This document shows, piece by piece, positions 40,423-49,842 of a DNA stretch of 64,000 nucleotides. The stretch's first letter is position 1; each line of letters starts with the position of its first letter. The stretch covers positions 2,046,001 to 2,110,000 of the forward strand of contig NZ_CP101154.1 in the NCBI RefSeq assembly GCF_024298905.1, read 5' to 3'. Origin of the DNA: Natronomonas marina (GTDB lineage Archaea > Halobacteriota > Halobacteria > Halobacteriales > Haloarculaceae). A model generated the notes under the pieces. That model was not told where the DNA came from. It was given only the letters and a program-made list of their open reading frames with translations, and ran no database searches. The translations under genes and the position numbers were made by a program.

Positions 40423-41490
40423 ATGAGCCAGGAACCGGACGCCGAGTACACCGACGGCGACCTGCGGAACACGGGGATGTCGCTGAAGCACGACCGGACG
40501 TGGGACTACGAACTCGACCGCATCGTCGAGGCGGTCGACGAGCGGGACGCCTCGACGGTCGGCCTGCAGTTCCCCGAGGGCCTCAAGCGCCGGGGACCGC
40601 GCGTCGCCGACGACCTGCGGGCTGCGCTGCCCGACGGCGCCGACGTGATGATATCGGGCAAGCCCTGCTACGGCGCCTGCGATCTGGACACCTACCTGAT
40701 GCGCCGGACCGACGTCTTCGTCCACTTCGGCCACTCGCCGATGAAGGAGTCGGAGAAGATCATCTACGTCCCGCTGTTCTCGAACGTCGAGGTGACGCCC
40801 ATCATGGAGGAGTCGCTAGCGGAGCTGCCCGACGCCGACGCCGAGGCCACAGACCGGCCGGCGGTCGGCCTCGTCACGACTGCCCAGCACATGAACAAGT
40901 TCGACGAGATGCGGTCGTGGCTCGAGGAACGGGGCTACGAGGTCGAGACCCGCCGCGGCGACGAGCGACTGACCCACGAGGGACAGGTGCTCGGGTGCAA
41001 CTACGCCTCGGCGGACGTCGACGCCGACCACGTCCTCTACGTCGGCGGCGGGAAGTTCCACCCGCTCGGACTGGCGATGGAACACCCCGACAAGAAGGTC
41101 GTCATCGCCGACCCGGTCAACAACGTCGTCACCGTCGCGGACACGGAGAAGTTCATGAAACAGCGCTACGCCGCGGTCCACAAGGCGATGGACGCCGAGG
41201 AGTGGGGCGTCATCTTCTGTACGAAAATCGGCCAGGGCCGCTGGGAGACCGCCCAGGAGATCGTCGAGGACAACGACGACGCCTACCTCATCACGATGGA
41301 CGAGGTGACGCCGGACCGCCTGACGAACTTCGGGCTGGACGCCTACGTCAACACCGGCTGTCCGCGGATCACGACCGACGACGGCCCGCAGTTCAAGCAG
41401 CCGATGCTGACCCCCCAGGAGTACCGCATCGCCATCGGCGAGGAGGACCTGGAGGCCCTGGAGTTCGACACCTTCCACGGCACCTGGTGA
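40423..41490 (+). CDS. dph2: Diphthamide biosynthesis protein Dph2
   Basis: The 355-residue protein is archaeal Dph2, with the three cysteines that hold the [4Fe-4S] cluster: Cys82 (GKPCYGAC), Cys192 (GCNYAS) and Cys313 (NTGCPR). It uses SAM in an unusual radical reaction that transfers a 3-amino-3-carboxypropyl group to a histidine of elongation factor 2, the first step of diphthamide. The ATG at 40423 agrees with a TTTTACGC TATA-like element (about 40393-40400). Confidence 0.94.
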   Translation: MSQEPDAEYTDGDLRNTGMSLKHDRTWDYELDRIVEAVDERDASTVGLQFPEGLKRRGPRVADDLRAALPDGADVMISGKPCYGACDLDTYLMRRTDVFVHFGHSPMKESEKIIYVPLFSNVEVTPIMEESLAELPDADAEATDRPAVGLVTTAQHMNKFDEMRSWLEERGYEVETRRGDERLTHEGQVLGCNYASADVDADHVLYVGGGKFHPLGLAMEHPDKKVVIADPVNNVVTVADTEKFMKQRYAAVHKAMDAEEWGVIFCTKIGQGRWETAQEIVEDNDDAYLITMDEVTPDRLTNFGLDAYVNTGCPRITTDDGPQFKQPMLTPQEYRIAIGEEDLEALEFDTFHGTW

Positions 41491-41541
41491 TTTCTCGCTG
41501 GGAGCGGTAGAAATAATACGCTGGCGGAACCGCTCGCCGGT

Positions 41542-42219
41542 ATGCTGCGCCCTCCAGGCGGTCGCTCGGTTCCGGTCGTCGCGTCCGTCGTCGCGGCGTT
41601 CGTTGCCGTCGACCCCGCCGCCGCACAGACGACGAACCCCGAAGCCGTCGGTACCTCGATCGTCCTGAACGCTATCGTGTCGGGGGTGTTCGGCCTCGTC
41701 GTCGCGGGCGGCATCGTCGCGCTTGCACCCGACTACGCCGAGCGGACGACCGACCGGATCCGCACGAACCCCGGCGGCACGTTCCTCTACGGTCTCGCCA
41801 TCGGCATCGCGGCAGTGATCGTCGGATTCCTCCTCGCGCTCACCATCGTCGGCATTCTGGTCGCCGTCCCGATGTTCATCGTCCTCGGTGTCGTCGGCTA
41901 CCTCGGCCACCTCGCGGCCGGCCGCTCGGTCAGCGACGACTGGGGCGTTGCGGTACTCGTCGCGGTCGTCCTGGCGGTCGTCACCGGTGCGATCCCCATA
42001 CTCGGTGGTCTCCTCGGGTTCGTCCTCTCGAGTCTCGGCATCGGTGCCGCCTACCTCGACTACAAGGACGACGGACGTTCCGGTCGCGGGCGAAAGTCCC
42101 GGAACCACGGCGGGCGCGACCGCCGTGTGCGGGACCGCGGTGACGACGATCGCCGGCCGATCGGGAACCACGACCGGTCGGGGACCGACGGCGAGGACGA
42201 CCCCGGCGGGCCGCGCTGA
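41542..42219 (+). CDS. Multi-spanning membrane protein with signal-like N-terminus
   Basis: The 225-residue protein starts with a cleavable-looking hydrophobic segment (residues 10-29, ending AAAQ). Then come about four membrane helices with glycine-rich turns (FLYGLAIGIAAVIVGFLLAL and AIPILGGLLGFVLSSLGIGA) and a charged, disordered C-terminal tail. The membrane part resembles the domain that accompanies bactofilin-like proteins in haloarchaea. The function is unknown. An AATAATACG element (about 41512-41520) fits a leaderless ATG at 41542. Confidence 0.78.
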   Translation: MLRPPGGRSVPVVASVVAAFVAVDPAAAQTTNPEAVGTSIVLNAIVSGVFGLVVAGGIVALAPDYAERTTDRIRTNPGGTFLYGLAIGIAAVIVGFLLALTIVGILVAVPMFIVLGVVGYLGHLAAGRSVSDDWGVAVLVAVVLAVVTGAIPILGGLLGFVLSSLGIGAAYLDYKDDGRSGRGRKSRNHGGRDRRVRDRGDDDRRPIGNHDRSGTDGEDDPGGPR

Positions 42220-42286
42220 ACCTCGCTCCGACCGCGCCGTCGGTCACCGGAAGACGTTTTCCGCCCGAACCGGAACTGCGAGTACG

Positions 42287-43609
42287 ATGTCCTCCAGCCG
42301 TCGTCGGTTCCTCGCCGCCGTCGGGGCCGCGCTCGTCGCGGGCTGTAACGAGTCGAGTCGGCCGACCAGGGAGCGGACGGTGACGCCGGTCGACGTACCG
42401 CGGTCGGAGGACGGCGCCCTCGAGGCGGCGGCCGAGATACCGGTTCCGTCGGTGCCGCCCGCGGCCGTCGTCGACGGCGACCACCGGGAGGCGGTCGTCG
42501 CGGCCGCCGAGGAACTCCTCGAGAGGGCCGAGCGCGAACTCGAGGCCGCAGCGGGGATCGACCTCGCCGAGATCGACGCCCCGCTGCGGGATCCGGAGGA
42601 CCCCTTCGAGGCAGCCCGTCGAGCGCTCGACGAACTCCGGGAAGGCCCCGATCCCAGGAACTTTCGGCGCTTCGACCGCGCGTTCGCGGACGCGGGTACC
42701 GTCCTCGGTTACGTCCGTGCGGAGGCCGACAGCCTCGACGCCGGGGCGGTCCGGGCGGCGGTCCGAAGGGAGCGTGACGGCTACGAGGGCCTGCAAGCGG
42801 ACGTCGAGTACCGCCTGACGACACCCGTCGTCCAGTACCTGCCGACGGTGGCCGTCGCCGAGTCCGCCCTCGGACACGCTGGCAACCGCCTCGACACCGT
42901 CGAGAACCGGGTCGGGGGTCTCGACGAGACGTCCGGGACGCCGTCTTCCTCGGAGATAGCCGCCGCGTGGCGTCGGGTCGAACAGTTCCGGCTGGCGAGG
43001 ACGAACGCGGCCGGCTTCCTCGGGACCGGGACGGAGCCGTCGGCTGCCCCCCGACGGGACGCCATCGAGAGCGCGGTCGAGCGACAGCTGAGCGCGCTCC
43101 GATCGCTGTCGGTGCCGGAGGCACCGGGTTCGGAGGCGGGAGCGGGACCGGAACGGGTACGGACGATCCTCTCGACGATCGGGTCCCGCCGCTCGGATCT
43201 CCTCGACGGGACCGGGCGCGACGTTTCGGAGGGCCCACGCCGGGTCGTGGAACTCCTGGAAGCGGTACGCGTTCGTGGGGAACTGGAGGCGTTCGGGACC
43301 GCCGCGGCGGTGACCGCCGACCGGATGGACCGCGGTCGGCTCCCTGCGGAGCTACTCGTCGAGGAAAAGCGACGTGCCACCGACCGCCTCGAGACCCTCT
43401 CGGCGGCCGCGCCCCTCCAGCGGCGGGTCGGCGCGCTCGCAGTGGACATGGTGACCTACGGCGACAGGCTACGGTCGGAACAGGGGACGAATCCCACCGC
43501 GACCGCCCACTTCATGTACGTCGGAGGGCGGGCGTTCGCCGACCGGGCGCTGACGCGGGGCGAGGCTCTGGCGGACGCACTGGAGGACCCGGACGGCCCC
43601 CGGAAGTGA
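42287..43609 (+). CDS. Tat-exported lipoprotein, uncharacterised
   Basis: The protein has 440 residues. The N-terminus SSRRRFLAAVGAALVAGCNES has a twin-arginine motif and a lipobox (VAGC), so it is a Tat-exported lipoprotein, as is usual in haloarchaea. The mature part is almost all helical, with arginine/glutamate heptads (EELLERAERELEAAAGIDLAEI). I do not recognise the domain. The upstream gene is a membrane protein on the same strand, 67 bases away, which suggests an envelope function. Confidence 0.82.
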   Translation: MSSSRRRFLAAVGAALVAGCNESSRPTRERTVTPVDVPRSEDGALEAAAEIPVPSVPPAAVVDGDHREAVVAAAEELLERAERELEAAAGIDLAEIDAPLRDPEDPFEAARRALDELREGPDPRNFRRFDRAFADAGTVLGYVRAEADSLDAGAVRAAVRRERDGYEGLQADVEYRLTTPVVQYLPTVAVAESALGHAGNRLDTVENRVGGLDETSGTPSSSEIAAAWRRVEQFRLARTNAAGFLGTGTEPSAAPRRDAIESAVERQLSALRSLSVPEAPGSEAGAGPERVRTILSTIGSRRSDLLDGTGRDVSEGPRRVVELLEAVRVRGELEAFGTAAAVTADRMDRGRLPAELLVEEKRRATDRLETLSAAAPLQRRVGALAVDMVTYGDRLRSEQGTNPTATAHFMYVGGRAFADRALTRGEALADALEDPDGPRK

Positions 43610-43665
43610 TATTACTATAGAACATACGAAAAGTTATAACAATTCCTGGCAAGTATTGTGTCACG

Positions 43666-44307
43666 ATGACAGACGGGAACACGGGGGCGACGCGGCGGCG
43701 ACTGGCACAGGAGCTGGCCGTCGTCGCGGGGTTTGACGACCCGCGGGCGCCGCTGGAGCAGTACCACACGCCGCCTGAGCTTGCGGCCCACATCGTCCAC
43801 GTCGCCGACCTCCAGGGCGACGTCGAGGGGCGGACCGTCCTCGACCTGGGATGCGGCACCGGAATGCTCGCGCTGGGTGCGGCTCTGCGCGGACCCGACC
43901 GGGTCGTCGGTCTCGACGTCGACCCGGCGCCGCTGTCGACGGCGACGGAGAACGAGCGCCGTGTCGGCGCGACGGCCGACGTCTCGTGGGTCCGGGGCGA
44001 CGCGACGCGGGTGCCGCTGTGTCCCGCCGGGGAGGTCACGGTCCTGATGAACCCGCCGTTCGGCGCCCAGTCGGGCAACGAGGGCGCCGACCGCGCCTTC
44101 CTCGAGACCGCCGCCGAAGTCGCGTCCGTCTCGTACTCGGTACACAACGCGGGCAGCGAGTCGTTCGTCGAGGCCTTCGCGGCCGACAACGGCGGGGAGG
44201 TAACCCACGCCTTCGCCGCCGAGTTCGACCTCCCGCGGCAGTTCGACCACCACACCGAGGAGACCCGGACCATCGACGCCGAGGTCTTCCGGATCGAGTG
44301 GGTCTAG
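43666..44307 (+). CDS. METTL5-like rRNA/tRNA adenine-N6 methyltransferase
   Basis: The 213-residue protein has the METTL5 features: LEQYHTPPELAAHIVHVA before the SAM motif LDLGCGTGMLALGAAL, and the NPPFG catalytic motif. METTL5 modifies a single adenine in the small-subunit rRNA in eukaryotes; archaeal members are expected to act on RNA too. A TATA-like AGTTATAACA (about 43632-43641) lies some 25-30 bases before the ATG, consistent with a leaderless transcript. Confidence 0.88.
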   Translation: MTDGNTGATRRRLAQELAVVAGFDDPRAPLEQYHTPPELAAHIVHVADLQGDVEGRTVLDLGCGTGMLALGAALRGPDRVVGLDVDPAPLSTATENERRVGATADVSWVRGDATRVPLCPAGEVTVLMNPPFGAQSGNEGADRAFLETAAEVASVSYSVHNAGSESFVEAFAADNGGEVTHAFAAEFDLPRQFDHHTEETRTIDAEVFRIEWV

Positions 44308-45938
44308 CTCGACCGCCTGGCTATCCTGACCCGCGTCTCGCCGCGCTCGACGTAGAGGTTCCGCTGTTCGCGCCGGAGTCGTAGCCCGCCGGCGGCCGTC
44401 TCGTTGCCGGCCGACGGCAGCGTCGCCCGTCCGAGCGTCTCGTTGTTCCGGGTCACGACGGCCGCGAAGGCGTCGCCCGACGGCTCGATGGTGACGTTCC
44501 GGCCGTCGACGCGTGGGCCGGCAGTGGTGTTGCCGCTCCGGTAGACGACGCGGCCTTCGCCGCGGTCGCGGGCCAGGCGGACGTGATAGACCGGCGGACC
44601 GCCGGCGACGTTCCACCCGTTCCGGGTGACGTGGACGTTCTCGGTCCAGGTGAGGCCGCCGAGACGGACGGTGCCGCGGTTCCTGGAGGCGAGACGGCCC
44701 TTCGAGAACACCTCCCACCAGATGTTGCGCCGCTCGGAGACGACGATAACGCCGCTGGCCTCGATGCCCTCCGTCGAGGCGTCGTTGCCCGGGATGGGAA
44801 CCGCCGGGATGTACTGGTTCTGCACCCCCTCGGCGTAGAACACGGTGTAGTCGCGGACCTCGACGGCGTCGGCCGTCTCGAACCCTGCGGCGGGGTCGTC
44901 GACGACGAAGAGGTTGAAGGGGACGGCGACGACGGCGACGGCCACGAGTACGGCGAGCAGGAGACCGTAGGCCGCCTCCCGGCGCGAGAGGTCGATACTC
45001 GACAGCAGCGTGCGGTCGGAGGCGGTCGCGCCGACGGCGACCGCGGCCGAAAGCAGGAAGACCAGCGCCGTCCCGAGCGCCCTGAACAGCCGGAACCGGT
45101 CGGAGCCCTCGATGGTGTAGACGGCCCACAGCCCCCGGTCGACGGCGACCAGCAGCGCCGCCAGCCAGACGTGGGTCGGGTTCGGCCGGACCCCCCGACG
45201 GTACAGCACCGCGATTCCGGCGACGATGCCGACGAATAGCCCGAGGGCGTGTCCCTGAATGGCGACGTCGGACCACCACGGCGTCACGAACGTCTCGCGT
45301 GCGGTGCGGGCGATCTCGGGGTAGCGGAGCGCCCGGTAGACGAGGTCGACGACGCCCGTGGCCACGAGGCCGACGACCGCCGCCAGCGGGTACCGGACCA
45401 GGGCGAAGCCGACGAACGCGAAGACGACCCCGGAGAAGCCGACGACCGGGCCGAGCGCGAACAGGCCGGTGAGGAGACCGGTGACGAAGACGGCGACCGT
45501 CCAGGCGGCGATGCGGGCGAAGGGGTTGGTCGAGAGCGAGGAAAACGAGGCGCTGCCCCGCTCGCGCGGGAAGTGACTCCAGGCGTACTCGGCGACCGAG
45601 CCGAACAGGAGCGTCCCGACGACGTTGCCGACGAGGTGGTTCAGCCCGCTGTGCGCGAAGGCGGCCGTGGCGATGCCGGTCGGGTAGAAGTACCCCCACG
45701 CGCGGAACGGGACGACGACCGGGTCCCGCGGATGGACGAGACCGCGCTGGACGAACAGGTAGAACCCGACGATTCCGACGACGGCCACGAACGTCCCCCA
45801 CGGGACGCCCGCGACGAGTCGCCTGCGGGCGAGCAGGCCCCAGCGTCCGCCCGGGCGCGAGAGAACGGCGACGGCGACAAGCGAGACGACGATACCGCTC
45901 GCCACGAGTAGCTGCCAGCCGACCGCCGGAACCTCCAT
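44304..45938 (-). CDS. Rhomboid-family intramembrane serine protease
   Basis: The 544-residue membrane protein carries a rhomboid core: HSGLNHLVGNVVGTLLFG on one helix, the active-site GFSGVVFAF (serine) and the HALGLFVG histidine helix. Other helices and a large beta-rich extracellular C-terminal region (from about 330 on) follow. Rhomboids cut membrane proteins within the bilayer. The ATG at 45938 is 27 bases after a TTATTTG TATA-like element, supporting that start. The C-terminal 200 residues are not usual for the family. Confidence 0.87.
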   Translation of the reverse strand: MEVPAVGWQLLVASGIVVSLVAVAVLSRPGGRWGLLARRRLVAGVPWGTFVAVVGIVGFYLFVQRGLVHPRDPVVVPFRAWGYFYPTGIATAAFAHSGLNHLVGNVVGTLLFGSVAEYAWSHFPRERGSASFSSLSTNPFARIAAWTVAVFVTGLLTGLFALGPVVGFSGVVFAFVGFALVRYPLAAVVGLVATGVVDLVYRALRYPEIARTARETFVTPWWSDVAIQGHALGLFVGIVAGIAVLYRRGVRPNPTHVWLAALLVAVDRGLWAVYTIEGSDRFRLFRALGTALVFLLSAAVAVGATASDRTLLSSIDLSRREAAYGLLLAVLVAVAVVAVPFNLFVVDDPAAGFETADAVEVRDYTVFYAEGVQNQYIPAVPIPGNDASTEGIEASGVIVVSERRNIWWEVFSKGRLASRNRGTVRLGGLTWTENVHVTRNGWNVAGGPPVYHVRLARDRGEGRVVYRSGNTTAGPRVDGRNVTIEPSGDAFAAVVTRNNETLGRATLPSAGNETAAGGLRLRREQRNLYVERGETRVRIARRSS

Positions 45939-45997
45939 GCCGACGGCCAGGGGCGGGACCGACAAATAAGCCGACGGTTCCGACCCTCCGCCCGGCG

Positions 45998-47014
45998 TCA
46001 GGCGCCCGGTTCGACGACGAGTTTGCCGAAGGCGTCCCGCCGGAGCATCTCGTCGAAGGCCTCGCCCGTCTCAGCCAGCGCGTAGGTCCCCCCGACGGGC
46101 GGGTCGAAGGCCCCATCCGCGAGCAGCTCGACGAGCGTCGCCAGTTCGGGCTGGGTACCCATCGTCGAGCCGACGATCTCCTCGTGTCGCAGGAAGAAGG
46201 GCCCGAGTTCGAACTCCGAGGTGGGAGCGGCCGTCCGCCCGCAAATGACCATCGTCCCGCCGCGCCGCATGACCTCGAGACCGGCCTGCGTGAACTCGCC
46301 GCCGAGGTGGTTGACGACGGCATCGGGCTGGCCGACCGCCCGCACCGCCCGGACCAGTTCCTCGGGGTCGGCCGACTCGACGGTGTGGGCACAGCCCAGT
46401 TCCTCGAGGCGCTTTAGTTTGCGCTCGGAGGTGGAGGTGCCGACGGCCTCGGCACCGAGTACGTCCGAGAGCTGGACGGCGGCGACGCCGACGCCGCCCG
46501 TGGCGCCGGGGACGAACACGAGGTCCGTCGGGCCGACGTCGGCGACCTTCAGCATCCGCCAGGCGGTGAGGTAGGCCGTCGGTAGCGCCGCCGCCTCCGG
46601 GAAGCCGACGCTCTCGGGGAGCGGAATCAACCGGTCGGCTTCGACGAGCGCCTGTTCGGCCAGCGCGCCGTGGTACAGCCTGAACGCCTCACAGAGCGTC
46701 TCCGGGCCCTCACGGCAGTACTCGCAGGTCCCGCAGGTCTCGTTGGGACACAGAAGCACCCGGTCTCCGGCCTCGACCGCGGCACCCTCGCCGGCCGCCC
46801 GGACGACGCCGGCGGCGTCCAGCCCCGAGACGAAGGGGAGCGCCCCTTCCGAGACCAGCGCGGAGTCGCCCTGCAGGATCCAGAGGTCGTGGCGGTTGAT
46901 GGAACAGGCCTCGACGTCGACGACGGCCTCGCCGGGACCGGGGTCGGGGTCGGGTCGTTCGCGTATCGCTACCTCGTCGCCGTCGCCGAAACCGGTGAAC
47001 GCTGCGACGCGCAT
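45998..47014 (-). CDS. Zinc-type alcohol dehydrogenase/quinone reductase-like MDR
   Basis: The 338-residue MDR has the structural zinc cysteines (CPNETCGTCEYCREGPETLC) and a GATGGVGVAAVQL cofactor loop. The catalytic zinc cysteine position near the N-terminus is CSINRHDLW, which is modified. Members of this group reduce quinones or oxidise alcohols with NAD(P). It sits in the acyl-CoA-rich part of the window, where several redox enzymes of unknown substrate occur. The annotation as a zinc-binding dehydrogenase is safe, the substrate is not. Confidence 0.87.
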   Translation of the reverse strand: MRVAAFTGFGDGDEVAIRERPDPDPGPGEAVVDVEACSINRHDLWILQGDSALVSEGALPFVSGLDAAGVVRAAGEGAAVEAGDRVLLCPNETCGTCEYCREGPETLCEAFRLYHGALAEQALVEADRLIPLPESVGFPEAAALPTAYLTAWRMLKVADVGPTDLVFVPGATGGVGVAAVQLSDVLGAEAVGTSTSERKLKRLEELGCAHTVESADPEELVRAVRAVGQPDAVVNHLGGEFTQAGLEVMRRGGTMVICGRTAAPTSEFELGPFFLRHEEIVGSTMGTQPELATLVELLADGAFDPPVGGTYALAETGEAFDEMLRRDAFGKLVVEPGA

Positions 47015-47061
47015 ACCGTCGCCTCGGGCGGCCCCGAGTTAGGTGTTTGCCAGCCCCTGGC

Positions 47062-47298
47062 TCACGCCCAGGCCGCCTGTCGAGCCCCGTCGACGAGGAC
47101 GACACAGTCGCTGGTCACCGTCACCTCGTGGTCCGGCAGTTCGAACGAGAGCGTCCAGGTGGCATCGTCGTGGGCGGCCAGCAGCCGGATGGCGTCGGTG
47201 TCGACGTGGTCCTGGAGCGACATCTCCATCTCGTTCGGGTCGACCCCCTTGGCGTCGGCGACGGCCTCGACCACCGGCAGGACGGGAGGGGCATTCAT
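47062..47298 (-). CDS. HalOD1 output-domain protein
   Basis: The 78-residue protein is a stand-alone HalOD1 domain: VVEAVADAKGVDPNEME, LQDHVDTDAIRLLAA, then WTLSFELPDHEVTVTSD and VVLVDG. HalOD1 domains are found as small proteins or as output parts of haloarchaeal signalling proteins. The ATG at 47298 is preceded by an AAATAATTTG element about 20-29 bases upstream. The role of this free-standing copy is unknown. Confidence 0.85.
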   Translation of the reverse strand: MNAPPVLPVVEAVADAKGVDPNEMEMSLQDHVDTDAIRLLAAHDDATWTLSFELPDHEVTVTSDCVVLVDGARQAAWA

Positions 47299-47395
47299 GA
47301 CGACCCTTTGGAATCGCCCATACAAATTATTTTCCTAGCGGTTTCACGAATCGAAAACGCCGGTCGCCTCGAACCCGGCGTCGGGCGTCGAGCCG

Positions 47396-48478
47396 TCACA
47401 GCCCCATCTCCCCGTCGATTATCATCTTCGCCTGCTCGGCCAGTGCGGGGACGCCCTCGCGCATCTTCGGGTACATCGGATCGTCGGAGTTGCCCTCCAG
47501 GTACCGTCGGAAGAACATCTCGCCGAGGCCCGCCAGTTTGTAGACCGCCAGCGCCCAGTAGAACCGCGGATTGTCGAACTCGAAGCCGGTCTTGCGCTCG
47601 TAGCGGTCGATCAGCTCCCGTCGGGTCGGGTAGCCCTCCCGCTCCATGAACGTCGAGGCCAGCGTCGGCGTCGGCGGCTCCGGGTCCTTCGGCTCCCGCC
47701 AGTACGAGAGCATCCACCCGAGGTCGGTGAAGGGATCCCCGAGCGTCGACATCTCCCAGTCGAAGATGGCCGCGATCTCGGGGTCGTCGCCGGGGCCGAA
47801 CATCACGTTGTCCAGCTTGTAGTCGCCGTGAACGAGCGTCGAGGGGTACTCGTCGTCGTCGGGGACGTTGTCGTACAGCCAGTTCATCACGTCGTACAGC
47901 GCGTCGACCTCCCGCTCCTCGGCGGTGACCTCGAAGGCCCAGGTGAGCTGTTCGGACCACCGACGGACCTGTCGCTGGGTGAACCCCGGCGGGTAGCCGA
48001 AGTCGCCGTGTTCGAGGCCGACCGCGTCGTAGTCGACCTCGTGGATCTCGACGAGGCGGTCGACCATCTCGTGACCGATGGTCTCGCGGGCCTGGGGGTT
48101 CCCGAAGCGGTCGGGCTCCTCGTCGCGCAACACGTCGCCGTCCTCGCGTTCCATCGCGTAGAAGTCGCTGCCGAGGACCGCGTGGTCCTCGCAGGCCAGC
48201 ACGGTCGTCGGGACCCTGACCGCGGTGTCCTGCAGGGCGTCGATGACGCGGTACTCCCGGAGGACGTCGTGGGCGTTCTCGGCGGTCTCGCCCGGCGGCG
48301 GCCGCCGGACGACGAGTTCGCGGTCGCCCCAGGTGACGAACAGTGTCTCGTTGGAGTGGCCCTCCTGGTGGTGGGCGACCTCGAAACGGTCGGCCGGCCC
48401 GAGCTCGTCGGCCAGATACGACTGCAGCGACCGCTCGTCGACGATGCGGTCGAAGTACTCCGAGTCAGGGTCCGTCAT
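47396..48478 (-). CDS. Aminoglycoside-phosphotransferase-like kinase (ACAD10/11-type)
   Basis: The 360-residue protein has the kinase-like fold: LVHGDYKLDNVMFG is the catalytic loop and FDWEMSTLGDPFTDLGWML the Mg-binding motif. In many haloarchaea and in mammals (ACAD10/11) such domains phosphorylate 4-hydroxyacyl-CoA so that acyl-CoA dehydrogenase can act. The divergent neighbour is an acyl-CoA dehydrogenase whose promoter shares a 10-bp element with this gene, so the two are likely partners in catabolism of hydroxy fatty acids. Confidence 0.88.
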   Translation of the reverse strand: MTDPDSEYFDRIVDERSLQSYLADELGPADRFEVAHHQEGHSNETLFVTWGDRELVVRRPPPGETAENAHDVLREYRVIDALQDTAVRVPTTVLACEDHAVLGSDFYAMEREDGDVLRDEEPDRFGNPQARETIGHEMVDRLVEIHEVDYDAVGLEHGDFGYPPGFTQRQVRRWSEQLTWAFEVTAEEREVDALYDVMNWLYDNVPDDDEYPSTLVHGDYKLDNVMFGPGDDPEIAAIFDWEMSTLGDPFTDLGWMLSYWREPKDPEPPTPTLASTFMEREGYPTRRELIDRYERKTGFEFDNPRFYWALAVYKLAGLGEMFFRRYLEGNSDDPMYPKMREGVPALAEQAKMIIDGEMGL

Positions 48479-48501
48479 CGACCCGCCCCTCCGAACCTAC
48501 T

Positions 48502-48511
48502 AACATTGTAA
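48502..48511. promoter_or_regulatory. 10-bp element AACATTGTAA at the phosphotransferase promoter
   Basis: AACATTGTAA lies 24-33 bases before the phosphotransferase ATG, in the TATA-box position (minus-strand TTACAATGTT). An exact inverted copy lies at 48584-48593. The divergent promoters thus share a core element in mirror orientation, suggesting common control by one regulator. Confidence 0.55.
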
Positions 48512-48583
48512 GCGAACGTGTTCACCCAGACGTATATATCCGCCGCTACATCTCGGTGACCGGACAGCTATCCGCCGGTCCTT

Positions 48584-48593
48584 TTACAATGTT
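48584..48593. promoter_or_regulatory. 10-bp element TTACAATGTT at the acyl-CoA dehydrogenase promoter
   Basis: The reverse complement of AACATTGTAA, here 19-28 bases before the ATG at 48612, in the TATA position. With its twin it flanks an 72-base centre. It could be a TATA variant, a regulator half-site or both. Confidence 0.55.
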
Positions 48594-48611
48594 GTGCGCC
48601 GAACCCCGGTC

Positions 48612-49826
48612 ATGGAGTACCACGACTCCGAGACGGCCGAGGCGCTGGCCGCACGGGCCCGGGAGTTCGTCGACGAGGTAGTCATCCCCACCGAGCGCGA
48701 ACACCTCGGCGGCGGTCCCGTCGGCGAGGACGTCGTCGCCGAGTTGCGCGAGGAGGCACGAAAGCGGGACGTTTACTGCCCGCAGATCGACGAGGAACAC
48801 GGCGGGATGGGCCACGACCTCCGGGACGTGCTGCCGCTGTTCGAGGAGGCCGGTCGGTCGCTGCTCGGCGCGGCCGCGATGCGCGTCGACGCCCCCGACG
48901 AGGGCAACATGCACACGCTGGAACTGGTCGGCACCGAGGAACAGAAAGACGAGTGGCTCGAACCGCTCGTCGCCGGCGAGATCCGGTCGGCCTTCGGGAT
49001 GACCGAACCCCGCCAGGGCGCCGGGTCGGACCCGAAGATGCTGGCCACCACCGCCGAGAAGGACGGCGACGAGTACGTCATCGACGGCCACAAGTGGTGG
49101 ACCACGCAGGGCAGCCACGCCGACGTCATCCTGTTGATGGCCGTCACGGACCCCGACGTCCACCCCTACAAGGGCGCCTCGATCGTCCTCGTGCCGACCG
49201 ACGCCGACGGCGTCGAGATGGTCCGGGACATCCCGCATCTCGGCCCCGACATGGACGGCCACGGCCACGCCGAGTTCCGCTTCGACGGCGTTCGCGTCCC
49301 ACAGGAGAACCTGCTGGGCCAGGAGAACATGGGCTTCGCCATCGCCCAGCAACGGCTCGGTCCCGCCCGGCTGACCCACTGTATGCGCTTTTCGGGGATG
49401 GCTCGCCGGGCGCTCACCATCGCCAAGGCCTACATGAGCGACCGTGAGGCGTTCGGGTCGACGCTCGACGAGAAGCAGTCGCTCCGCTACGACATCGCGG
49501 ACAAGGAGACCGAACTCCACGCCGCCCGGACGATGGTGCGACACGCCGCCGAGGAGATCGCCCGCGGCGAGCAGGCCCGCGTCCCCGTCTCGATGTCGAA
49601 GGTGTTCGCCGCCAACGTCACCCAGGAGGCCATCGACCTCGCCGTCCAGTGCTGCGGCGGCGCCGGCATCTCTCGGGACCTCCCGCTGGCGGACTTCTAC
49701 GAGGGTGTCCGGGCGTTCCGCATCGTCGACGGCGCCGACGAGGTCCACCAGCGGGTCATCGCCCGCGACGCCTTCGAGGATGCCGACGAGCACACACACG
49801 AACTGGAGAACGTTCCGACGTTCTGA
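48612..49826 (+). CDS. Acyl-CoA dehydrogenase
   Basis: The 404-residue protein is a full acyl-CoA dehydrogenase: FGMTEPRQGAGSDP and DGHKWWTTQGSHAD are the FAD/substrate region, GFAIAQQRLGPAR, and VQCCGGAGISRDLPLADFYE at the C-terminal end. The position of the catalytic base, a glutamate in most family members, is not certain from my reading. The gene is divergent from the ACAD10-like phosphotransferase and shares a promoter element with it. Electrons would pass to EtfAB. Confidence 0.92.
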   Translation: MEYHDSETAEALAARAREFVDEVVIPTEREHLGGGPVGEDVVAELREEARKRDVYCPQIDEEHGGMGHDLRDVLPLFEEAGRSLLGAAAMRVDAPDEGNMHTLELVGTEEQKDEWLEPLVAGEIRSAFGMTEPRQGAGSDPKMLATTAEKDGDEYVIDGHKWWTTQGSHADVILLMAVTDPDVHPYKGASIVLVPTDADGVEMVRDIPHLGPDMDGHGHAEFRFDGVRVPQENLLGQENMGFAIAQQRLGPARLTHCMRFSGMARRALTIAKAYMSDREAFGSTLDEKQSLRYDIADKETELHAARTMVRHAAEEIARGEQARVPVSMSKVFAANVTQEAIDLAVQCCGGAGISRDLPLADFYEGVRAFRIVDGADEVHQRVIARDAFEDADEHTHELENVPTF

Positions 49827-49842
49827 AGCCCCTCTCGTGGGT

